A stretch of 6,311 nucleotides of DNA from an uncultured Lachnospira sp. (GTDB taxonomy: Bacteria > Bacillota > Clostridia > Lachnospirales > Lachnospiraceae): NCBI GenBank assembly GCA_947169835.1, contig CAMVRH010000057.1, forward strand, positions 1 to 6,311. The letters run 5' to 3'. Made by a program: the position numbers and the translations under genes. The notes under the pieces were generated by a model, which was given only the letters and a program-made list of their open reading frames with translations, made no database searches and was not told where the DNA came from. Shown piece after piece: positions 1 to 5,274 of this stretch. Position 1 is the stretch's first letter. Each line of letters starts with the position of its first letter.

Positions 1-842
1 CAGAAGGAATTCTAAATTCTAGTTCCAAAATTAAAAATGCCATTCGTGCGCTTGAGGATGAGTATGCTAAGGCAGAGTGCCCGGTTGTTTCAAACAACAG
101 TGCTCACAGATGGACTGAAGATGTTCCTATGGTTGTTCCAGAAATCAACCCAGAACATTATGAAGTAATTAAATATCAGAAGGAAAGGCTTGGAACAAAG
201 AGAGGTTTTGTTGCAGTAAAACCAAACTGTTCTATTCAAAGTTATACACCAGTTCTTACTGCATGGAAGAAGTTCGAGCCAAAAGAAGTAGTTGTTACTA
301 CATACCAGGCTATTTCAGGCGCAGGTAAGACATTCAATGAGTGGCCAGAGATGGTTGGAAACATTATCCCATTCATTGGCGGCGAAGAAGAAAAGTCTGA
401 GCAAGAGCCACTTAAACTTTGGGGTAAAGTGGAAGATGGAGTTATCAAAAAGAGTGACTGCATGACAATCACTTCACAGTGTATTAGAGTTCCTGTTTTA
501 GATGGACATACAGCTGCAGTGTTTGTAAACTTTGCTACAAATCCTTCTAAGGAAGAACTTATCCAGGCACTTAAAGACTTTAGTGGTAAGCCACAAGAGT
601 TAGAACTACCAAGTGCTCCAAAACAGTTCATTCAATATTTGGAAGAAGATGATAGACCACAGGTATCACTTGATGTAAATTACGAAAATGGAATGGGAAT
701 TTCAGTAGGAAGACTTCGTGAGGATATTATGTTTGACTATAAGTTTGTCGGACTATCTCACAACACATTAAGAGGTGCTGCAGGCGGCGGAGTTATATCT
801 GCTGAAATGCTAGTGGCAGAAGGATATATTACAGCAAAATAA
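1..842 (+). CDS. asd: Aspartate-semialdehyde dehydrogenase, archaeal/eukaryotic type (5'-truncated by window)
   Basis: The enzyme reduces L-aspartyl-4-phosphate to aspartate-4-semialdehyde with NADPH in the cytoplasm. This is the branch point to lysine/diaminopimelate, threonine and methionine. The reading frame is open from base 3 with no stop, so the gene begins upstream; the ATG at 129 is an internal methionine. About 279 residues are visible. Homologues are about 360, so roughly 80 N-terminal residues with the nucleotide-binding glycine loop are missing. Seen: SNNSAHRWTEDVPMVVPEIN, then the active-site motif KPNCSIQ with catalytic Cys at 228-230, IRVPVLDGHTAAVF with the likely base His at 507-509, and the C-terminal signature LSHNTLRGAAGGG. 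These motifs fit the archaeal/fungal branch rather than the E. coli-type branch. The gene ends with TAA and is followed by a terminator, so it is the last gene of its unit. Confidence 0.95.
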   Translation, partial: EGILNSSSKIKNAIRALEDEYAKAECPVVSNNSAHRWTEDVPMVVPEINPEHYEVIKYQKERLGTKRGFVAVKPNCSIQSYTPVLTAWKKFEPKEVVVTTYQAISGAGKTFNEWPEMVGNIIPFIGGEEEKSEQEPLKLWGKVEDGVIKKSDCMTITSQCIRVPVLDGHTAAVFVNFATNPSKEELIQALKDFSGKPQELELPSAPKQFIQYLEEDDRPQVSLDVNYENGMGISVGRLREDIMFDYKFVGLSHNTLRGAAGGGVISAEMLVAEGYITAK

Positions 843-856
843 TTAAAAATTAATAT

Positions 857-891
857 AAAGAGCAAGACTGAAAAGTTTTGCTCTTTTTTTT
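857..891 (+). terminator. Rho-independent terminator of asd
   Basis: An 11-bp stem (859-869 with 874-884, one G-U wobble, extendable by two A-T pairs) closes on the GNRA tetraloop GAAA (870-873). It runs directly into an uninterrupted T tract at 884-891. It starts 14 bases after the asd stop codon and separates asd from the next transcription unit. Confidence 0.93.
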
Positions 892-924
892 AATGAAAAC
901 AGTAGATTTTGGCTCAAAAAACTA

Positions 925-953
925 TGGAAAACAAAGGCAATTTGTGAGATAAT
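925..953 (+). promoter_or_regulatory. Possible sigma-A-type promoter for the scaffold/GGGtGRT unit
   Basis: TGGAAA (925-930) and GATAAT (948-953) are separated by 17 bases. They match the TTGACA/TATAAT consensus at 4 and 5 of 6 positions. The start site would lie near 960, giving a leader of about 54 nt. That leader contains a small A/T hairpin (AACAAT 969-974 with ATTGTT 977-982, only a 2-nt loop), whose meaning is doubtful. The preceding gene ends in a strong terminator, so a promoter is needed between about 892 and 1000. This is the best candidate, but the region is AT-rich and the match is imperfect. Confidence 0.4.
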
Positions 954-1013
954 AAATCTGATGTGAGCAACAATTTATTGTTCTTATAAATAAAAAATAT
1001 AAAGGAGTATTTC

Positions 1014-1706
1014 ATGATTTATTCAAAAGAAGTTGAAATGATGTGCCCAGTAGCTAAGGGTGCAAAGCATGAACCAGCACCTATTCCTGAAGAAGGTAAA
1101 TGGGTTCACGCTAAAGAAGTAACAGACATTTCAGGTTTTACACATGGTGTAGGTTGGTGTGCACCTCAGCAGGGCGCATGTAAGCTAACACTTAATGTAA
1201 AAGAAGGTGTTATTGAAGAAGCATTAATTGAGACTATCGGATGTTCTGGTATGACTCACTCAGCTGCTATGGCTGCAGAGATTCTTCAAGGAAAAACAAT
1301 TCTAGAAGCATTAAATACAGACCTTGTATGTGATGCTATCAACACAGCTATGAGAGAGTTGTTCTTACAGATCGTTTACGGACGTACACAGAGTGCATTC
1401 TCAGATGACGGTCTAGTAGTAGGAGCAGGTCTTGAAGACTTAGGAAAAGGACTTCGTTCTCAGGTTGGTACAATGTACGCTACTAAAGAAAAAGGACCTC
1501 GTTATCTAGAGATGGCTGAAGGTTATGTAACAGGTATCGCTTTAGACGAAGATGATGAAATTATTGGTTACCAGTTTGTTAATCTAGGAAAGATGACAGA
1601 CTTCATTAAAGCAGGCGATGACGCAAACACAGCATGGGATAAAGCTAAGGGTCAGTATGGCCGTGTAGACGATGCTGCTAAGATCATCGACCCAAGAAAG
1701 GAATAG
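1014..1706 (+). CDS. NifU/IscU-like iron-sulfur cluster assembly scaffold-family protein
   Basis: A 230-residue cytoplasmic protein. Start: ATG at 1014 with AAGGAG at 1002-1007, 6 nt spacing. The N-terminal half resembles the NifU-N/IscU fold. GWCAPQQGACKLTLNV (residues 47-62) is followed by an acidic turn, then IETIGCSGMTHSAAMAAEIL (73-92, matching the GCGSA region of IscU), GKTILEAL, and a third cysteine at residue 106 before a helix. Candidate cluster ligands are C49 or C56, C77 and C106; C11 is extra. Spacing differs from E. coli IscU, and the aspartate after the first IscU cysteine is not obvious. Residues 107-230 form a C-terminal extension absent from the roughly 128-residue IscU. It stops 12 bases before the GGGtGRT gene, and its stop codon overlaps that gene's Shine-Dalgarno, so the two are probably translationally linked. 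Family assignment is good; true scaffold activity is inference. Confidence 0.85.
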   Translation: MIYSKEVEMMCPVAKGAKHEPAPIPEEGKWVHAKEVTDISGFTHGVGWCAPQQGACKLTLNVKEGVIEEALIETIGCSGMTHSAAMAAEILQGKTILEALNTDLVCDAINTAMRELFLQIVYGRTQSAFSDDGLVVGAGLEDLGKGLRSQVGTMYATKEKGPRYLEMAEGYVTGIALDEDDEIIGYQFVNLGKMTDFIKAGDDANTAWDKAKGQYGRVDDAAKIIDPRKE

Positions 1707-1712
1707 GAGGTG
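1705..1712 (+). promoter_or_regulatory. Shine-Dalgarno that fixes the GGGtGRT start at 1719
   Basis: AGGAGGTG (1705-1712) is a near-perfect anti-16S match, 8 nt from AGGAGG to the ATG at 1719. Its first bases are the last two of the upstream TAG stop. A GTG at 1710 in the same frame lies inside this site, so it cannot be the start. Confidence 0.9.
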
Positions 1713-1718
1713 ACGATA

Positions 1719-2729
1719 ATGGCATTGTTTGAATCATATGAGAGAAGAATAGATCAGATTAATTCTGTTTTAAATAGTTATGGTATTGCTTCTATAGAAG
1801 AAGCTGAAAAGATTACTAAGGATGCTGGACTTAACGTTTACGATCAAGTCAAAGGTATCCAGCCTATCTGTTTTGAAAATGCATGCTGGGCTTACACAGT
1901 AGGTGCAGCTATCGCTATCAAAAAAGATTGTAGAAGAGCTGCTGATGCTGCTGCAGCTATCGGCGAAGGTCTTCAGGCATTTTGTATTCCAGGTTCAGTT
2001 GCTGATCACCGTAAGGTTGGTTTAGGACATGGTAACCTTGGAAAGATGTTACTAGAAGAAGAGACTGAATGTTTCGCATTCCTAGCAGGTCACGAATCAT
2101 TTGCCGCAGCTGAAGGTGCTATCGGTATCGCAGAGAAGGCAAACAAAGTTAGACAAAAACCTTTAAGAGTTATTCTTAACGGTCTAGGAAAAGACGCAGC
2201 TCAGATTATTTCTAGAATAAATGGTTTCACATATGTTGAGACTAAATATGATTACTCTACAGCTACACTTAATGTAGAATATGAGAAGGCTTACTCAGAT
2301 GGTCTTCGTGCTACAGTTAAGTGCTACGGTGCTGATGATGTTCAGGAAGGTGTTGCTATTATGCATCACGAAAATGTTGGTGTATCTATTACAGGTAACT
2401 CAACAAACCCAACTAGATTCCAGCATCCAGTTGCAGGTACATATAAGAAAGAATGCGTAGAGCAAGGTAAGAAATACTTCTCTGTAGCTTCTGGTGGTGG
2501 TACAGGACGTACACTTCACCCAGATAACATGGCTGCAGGTCCTGCTTCATACGGTATGACTGATACACTTGGAAGAATGCACTCTGATGCTCAGTTTGCA
2601 GGTTCTTCATCTGTGCCAGCTCACGTTGAAATGATGGGACTTATCGGCGCTGGAAATAACCCAATGGTTGGTATGACAGTTGCTGTTGCTGTTAGCATCC
2701 AGCAGGCTGCTGACGAAGGCAAATTTTAA
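1719..2729 (+). CDS. GGGtGRT family protein
   Basis: A 336-residue protein of the family named after the motif GGGTGRT, here at residues 259-265 (2493-2513). Its biochemical role is not established to my knowledge. No signal peptide or membrane segment is seen, so it is probably cytoplasmic. There are many glycine-rich loops: GLGHGNLGKM (101-110), NGLGKDAAQII (154-164), SGGGTGRTLHPDN (258-270), GLIGAGNNPMVG (307-318). There are seven cysteines (51, 56, 71, 89, 118, 202, 246) and several histidines in conserved-looking motifs (HHEN 216-219, FQHPVAG 234-240, H267, H302), which would suit metal or cluster binding. The start is ATG 1719, chosen over an in-frame GTG at 1710 that overlaps the ribosome binding site. 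It pairs with the NifU/IscU-like gene upstream and is followed by a terminator. A role as client or partner of that scaffold is inference from gene order. Confidence 0.85.
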   Translation: MALFESYERRIDQINSVLNSYGIASIEEAEKITKDAGLNVYDQVKGIQPICFENACWAYTVGAAIAIKKDCRRAADAAAAIGEGLQAFCIPGSVADHRKVGLGHGNLGKMLLEEETECFAFLAGHESFAAAEGAIGIAEKANKVRQKPLRVILNGLGKDAAQIISRINGFTYVETKYDYSTATLNVEYEKAYSDGLRATVKCYGADDVQEGVAIMHHENVGVSITGNSTNPTRFQHPVAGTYKKECVEQGKKYFSVASGGGTGRTLHPDNMAAGPASYGMTDTLGRMHSDAQFAGSSSVPAHVEMMGLIGAGNNPMVGMTVAVAVSIQQAADEGKF

Positions 2730-2742
2730 TTAAACTTATTAT

Positions 2743-2778
2743 AGGCAAGGGGTTATTATCCCTTGCCTTTGATTATTT
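2743..2778 (+). terminator. Terminator after the GGGtGRT gene
   Basis: A perfect 9-bp stem, AGGCAAGGG (2743-2751) with CCCTTGCCT (2760-2768), has an 8-nt loop. The T tract is interrupted (TTTGATTATTT), so termination may be incomplete. It lies 14 bases past the stop codon at 2729. Confidence 0.85.
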
Positions 2779-2796
2779 ACAAAAAAATAAATAGTT

Positions 2797-2800
2797 GGAG
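2797..2800 (+). promoter_or_regulatory. Shine-Dalgarno that fixes the LCP start at 2807
   Basis: GGAG lies 6 nt before the ATG at 2807. An in-frame TTG at 2795 overlaps this site, has no ribosome binding site of its own, and is rejected as the start. Confidence 0.8.
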
Positions 2801-2806
2801 AGTAAA

Positions 2807-4393
2807 ATGAGCGAGAAGAAAGAAAGCAAATTTAAAAAATGGATTACATTGCTAAAGGAGAACCCAGTCAGTCCAAAACTTAAAAAGATTGCATGGTTTT
2901 CAAACTTTTTAGCAGTAGCAGCATTTATTTTGCTAAATATTGTTTTATGGTATTTTGTTTCATATAAAAACTATTTGCTACTAGATTATGTACCGGTTGG
3001 AATAATAATAGTTCCAGAAATACTTCTTTTAATAGCTGTAATATTCCCATTCTTAATCAAGTGGGGTAGAAAGAGAACATATATTTCTATTACTATTTCA
3101 TTGGTAGTTGCAGTAGCACTTATTGTTACAAGCGTTTGGGGCCTAGCGTTTAGCAAGAGCATCAAAGATTTTATCAGGTCATTTGACGATGCCGTGACTA
3201 CAATATCTAACAATAGTAAAGTTTCAACGGATGATTACAATATATTTGTGGATAAATCTGACAAAGCTCATGAATTATCTGATATGGCCGACTATACATT
3301 TGGTATTGTAAACAACTATGATGTGGATGATATGCACTCGGTTGTTTTGATGGTTGAAGATGCATTGAAGAAGCCAGTAAAGATCAAGAAGTTTAACGAT
3401 GTAGCTGAACTAGCAGAAGGTCTAATTGAAAAGAAATGTCAGGCTATTATTGTCGATGATTCTTTGATGAGTATGATTGTGGAAGCTGGCGATACTACAG
3501 ATGATGATAAAAATAACGGACCATACGCTGACTTTAGTAAATCTTTGAAGATTATTAAGGGATTTACTGTTAAAAATGAATTAGCGCCTATTGAAGATCC
3601 TGGAAATGTAAATAATAGATGCTTTAATGTATTCTTAAGTGGTATTGATACAGGCGGAGATGTTACAAACAAGAGTCAAAGTGATGTTAACATTATACTT
3701 TCAATCAATCCAAATACAAATACAATAGTAGGAGTATCTACACCTAGTGATTACTATGTTCCTTTGTCGATCTCGGGTTCAGAAAAAGACAAGCTTTGCT
3801 ACGGTGGTAACTATGGTATTGATGTTTCTATGAATACTTTAGCCTTGTTCTATGGAATTGATATTGATTACTACGTACGTATGAATTTCACTGGATTTAA
3901 GGATATTATAGATGAAGTTGGTGGAATAGACGTAGAATCTGATTATGCCTTTGAAACGCACGAATATAAGTTCAAAAAGGGTATGAATAAGAATTTGAAC
4001 GGTGATCAGGCACTTTGGTTCGCTAGAGAGCGTAAATCGCTCAAAAAGGGCGATGTTTCAAGAAGTAACAACCAGATGAAGGTTATTGAGGCTGTTATAG
4101 AAAAGACATCAACTAGCTCAATTCTTAATGATTATAAAGATATTTTGAAGAATATCAGCGAGAGTTTCCAGACAAATATGTCTATTGGTACTATGAAATC
4201 TATTGTAAAGATGCAAGTATCTAAGGGAGATAAGTGGAAAATCAACTTATACAGCGTTTCTGGAAAGAATGGTGTAGAAACTACATTCTCTATTCCAAGC
4301 ATGAAACAGCACGTATTAATCCCTAATACAAAGACTGTGAAGAAGGCTAAGAAGTTCTTTAAGCAGAATAAGTTTAATAAAAAGATAAAATAA
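2807..4393 (+). CDS. LytR-CpsA-Psr (LCP) family membrane protein, Cps2A-like architecture
   Basis: A 528-residue membrane protein. LCP enzymes transfer lipid-pyrophosphate-linked glycopolymers (teichoic acid, capsule) onto peptidoglycan at the outer membrane face. Order: a basic cytoplasmic N-terminus (1-28); three hydrophobic segments at about 29-52, 61-84 and 92-115; an extracellular accessory region at about 120-265; an LCP domain at about 272-430; and a Lys-rich tail. LCP marks kept are SGID (D281), SDV (D293), the VGGIDV region (371-376) and LWFARER (R407, R409) followed by GDVSRSNNQM (D416, R419). Two arginines usual in the family are replaced: RSD reads QSD (Q291) and PRD reads PSD (S314). 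Activity may therefore be altered. The start is ATG 2807. No convincing promoter is seen between the upstream terminator and the gene, so leaky read-through is possible. No terminator follows it. Confidence 0.9.
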   Translation: MSEKKESKFKKWITLLKENPVSPKLKKIAWFSNFLAVAAFILLNIVLWYFVSYKNYLLLDYVPVGIIIVPEILLLIAVIFPFLIKWGRKRTYISITISLVVAVALIVTSVWGLAFSKSIKDFIRSFDDAVTTISNNSKVSTDDYNIFVDKSDKAHELSDMADYTFGIVNNYDVDDMHSVVLMVEDALKKPVKIKKFNDVAELAEGLIEKKCQAIIVDDSLMSMIVEAGDTTDDDKNNGPYADFSKSLKIIKGFTVKNELAPIEDPGNVNNRCFNVFLSGIDTGGDVTNKSQSDVNIILSINPNTNTIVGVSTPSDYYVPLSISGSEKDKLCYGGNYGIDVSMNTLALFYGIDIDYYVRMNFTGFKDIIDEVGGIDVESDYAFETHEYKFKKGMNKNLNGDQALWFARERKSLKKGDVSRSNNQMKVIEAVIEKTSTSSILNDYKDILKNISESFQTNMSIGTMKSIVKMQVSKGDKWKINLYSVSGKNGVETTFSIPSMKQHVLIPNTKTVKKAKKFFKQNKFNKKIK

Positions 4394-4419
4394 CGACATA
4401 ATTACAAAAAGAAATAGAA

Positions 4420-4436
4420 TGTAACAAATTTGTAAT
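4420..4436 (+). promoter_or_regulatory. Putative WalR (YycF/VicR) binding site
   Basis: TGTAAC, five bases, then TGTAAT. This matches the established WalR consensus of two direct TGT(A/T)A(A/T/C) hexamers separated by 5 bp at every defined position. It ends 6 bp before the -35 of the 3D-domain gene, centred near -50, a position suited to activation. In Bacillus subtilis the 3D-domain gene yocH is a classical WalR target, so the gene context agrees. The region is AT-rich, so a chance match is possible. Whether this organism has WalRK cannot be seen here. Confidence 0.65.
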
Positions 4437-4461
4437 ATTTTATTGACAAATTGTAACAAAT
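4420..4461 (+). repeat. 10-bp direct repeat across the promoter
   Basis: TGTAACAAAT occurs at 4420-4429 and again at 4452-4461, 32 bp (three helical turns) apart. The first copy begins the WalR-like box. The second lies inside the -35/-10 spacer and lacks a second TGTAA hexamer at the right distance. A further TGTAAT sits at 4431, so three half-sites fall on about the same face of the helix. An inverted copy (ATTACA) lies at 4401-4406. Confidence 0.6.
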
Positions 4462-4471
4462 AACGTATAAT
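4443..4471 (+). promoter_or_regulatory. Perfect consensus sigma-A promoter of the 3D-domain gene
   Basis: TTGACA (4443-4448), a 17-bp spacer, and TATAAT (4466-4471) match the consensus at every base with optimal spacing. Transcription should start near 4478-4480, giving a leader of about 40 nt. So strong a core promoter beside a putative activator site and an inverted repeat over the -10 suggests that repression or RNA-level control also matters. Confidence 0.92.
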
Positions 4472-4510
4472 ACACTCCGAAGCGTCGAACAGGCGCGGAA
4501 GGAGTGTATT
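4469..4510 (+). promoter_or_regulatory. Inverted repeat spanning the -10 to the Shine-Dalgarno
   Basis: AATACACTCC (4469-4478) and GGAGTGTATT (4501-4510) are exact 10-bp inverted arms around 22 bases. An inner stem, GCGTC (4482-4486) with GGCGC (4492-4496, one G-U), has the loop GAACA. The right arm contains GGAG of the ribosome binding site. The left arm overlaps the last bases of the -10 and lies mostly upstream of the expected RNA start. It is therefore either a DNA operator or a hairpin that forms only in RNA read through from the LCP gene, hiding the Shine-Dalgarno. The spacing from AAGGAG to the ATG is unusually long, 13 nt. Confidence 0.7.
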
Positions 4511-4517
4511 TATTATT

Positions 4518-5135
4518 ATGAATACTAAAAAGATTGTGATAAGCATTATTGCGGTTGTTGCTGTATTATCTACAGCATTAGCGCTAGGTACAATCGATTT
4601 TGATAGTAAGAAAAGCGCTAATACAGTAAAAGCAGAGATTTCAACTGTTAAATCAATCGAATCAATGCAAATCCAAAAATCTGAAAACAAAATAAACTTA
4701 CTGAGCGAGACACCAATGGATAAGGCTTTTGCAAAGGCTAACGAGCAAAAGAAAGCTAAGGCTAAGGCGTTAGCTGCTAAAAAGGCTAAAAAGCTAGCTA
4801 AGATTAAGAAAGCAAAAGCTAAAAAAGCTAAAATGAGATCTCAGTACAAGAAACTTGGAACATTTAATGCTTCAGCATATTGTGGATGTGCATCATGTTG
4901 TGGATCAGCTGGTGGACATACAGCATCAGGTACAACACCTAGAGCTGGCAGAACAATTGCTACAGACCCTTCAGTTATTCCTCTAGGATCAAAAGTTTTG
5001 ATTGATGGTAAGGAATATGTGGCTGAGGATACAGGCGGGGCTATCGGTGGTAAGAGAATCGATATCTTTTTCTCTTCTCATAGCGAAGCACTACAGTTTG
5101 GTAGACGAAGCGTAGAAGTATCAATTAAAAAGTAA
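4518..5135 (+). CDS. Secreted 3D-domain protein, probable peptidoglycan lytic transglycosylase (YocH-like)
   Basis: A 205-residue protein. It has an N-terminal basic stretch and a hydrophobic segment (residues 4-24), read as a signal peptide or membrane anchor, with possible cleavage near ALA at 20-22. A linker follows, then a very Lys/Ala-rich segment (about 68-112), then the C-terminal 3D domain (about 114-205). The three aspartates that name the domain are D150 (ATDPSVIPLG), D171 (AEDTGG) and D182 (RIDIFF). FNASAYCGCASCCG (116-129) is the usual opening motif with four cysteines. 3D domains share the MltA-type double-psi barrel fold and are linked to cleavage of glycan strands. It has no LysM repeats, unlike B. 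subtilis YocH; the cationic segment could bind the wall electrostatically (inference). The start is ATG 4518 with AAGGAG at 4499-4504 and a long 13-nt spacer. It is monocistronic, with its own promoter and terminator. Confidence 0.9.
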   Translation: MNTKKIVISIIAVVAVLSTALALGTIDFDSKKSANTVKAEISTVKSIESMQIQKSENKINLLSETPMDKAFAKANEQKKAKAKALAAKKAKKLAKIKKAKAKKAKMRSQYKKLGTFNASAYCGCASCCGSAGGHTASGTTPRAGRTIATDPSVIPLGSKVLIDGKEYVAEDTGGAIGGKRIDIFFSSHSEALQFGRRSVEVSIKK

Positions 5136-5152
5136 ATATTTGGTTTATACAA

Positions 5153-5210
5153 AAAAGAAAAGCACAAGGTTATGAACGATTGTTAGTGAATGGCCTTGTG
5201 CCTTTCTTTT
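5153..5210 (+). terminator. Long hairpin terminator after the 3D-domain gene, probably bidirectional
   Basis: Arms 5153-5169 and 5194-5210 pair over 17 positions with a single A-C mismatch (5161/5202). The inner 8 bp, GCACAAGG with CCTTGTGC, are the strong part. The outer part is A-rich on the left and T-rich on the right, so it can give a U tract in either direction. The 24-nt loop is much larger than in typical terminators. Confidence 0.85.
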
Positions 5211-5214
5211 GTGT

Positions 5215-5243
5215 TTGAAATGAATACTCCTTTATTGTATAAT
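5215..5243 (+). promoter_or_regulatory. Sigma-A promoter of glnS
   Basis: TTGAAA (5215-5220), a 17-bp spacer and TATAAT (5238-5243) differ from consensus at one base. The start is expected near 5250, giving a leader of about 25 nt with no room for a T-box. The -35 begins only 4 bases after the preceding terminator stem. Confidence 0.88.
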
Positions 5244-5274
5244 TTACACATTGTGAAACAAACTTGGAGGAATT

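Noticed and set aside
242..631. Minus-strand open frame within asd (others at 2413-2610, 2986-3213, 3439-3672, 5586-5852 and 5677-5961)
   Set aside because: All lie inside confident + strand genes, lack family motifs and ribosome binding sites, and are explained by low GC and codon bias.
129..842. asd starting at the ATG at 129
   Set aside because: The frame is open back to base 3 and encodes conserved Asd sequence (NNSAHRWTED) before this Met; no ribosome binding site precedes it.
1710..1718. GTG at 1710 as start of the GGGtGRT gene
   Set aside because: It lies inside the Shine-Dalgarno AGGAGGTG; the ATG at 1719 is correctly spaced and matches the usual MALFESYERR start.
2795..2806. TTG at 2795 as start of the LCP gene
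   Set aside because: It overlaps GGAG, which serves the ATG at 2807.
4401..4440. Terminator after the LCP gene formed by ATTACAAA (4401-4408) and TTTGTAAT (4429-4436)
   Set aside because: The 8-bp stem has a single G-C pair, a 20-nt loop and no T run; the right arm is better explained as part of the WalR-like box.
4472..4517. c-di-AMP (ydaO-type) or other riboswitch before the 3D-domain gene
   Set aside because: Such riboswitches often precede wall hydrolase genes, but the leader here is only about 40 nt, too short for the ydaO aptamer.
4316..4690. Minus-strand open frame of 124 codons crossing the 3D-gene promoter
   Set aside because: It lies opposite two well-supported genes and a perfect promoter, has no ribosome binding site upstream and resembles no known protein; its hydrophobic look comes from complementing Lys/Asn-rich coding sequence.
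5244..5274. T-box leader for glnS
   Set aside because: Only about 25 nt lie between the expected start site and the gene, with no T-box sequence or antiterminator.
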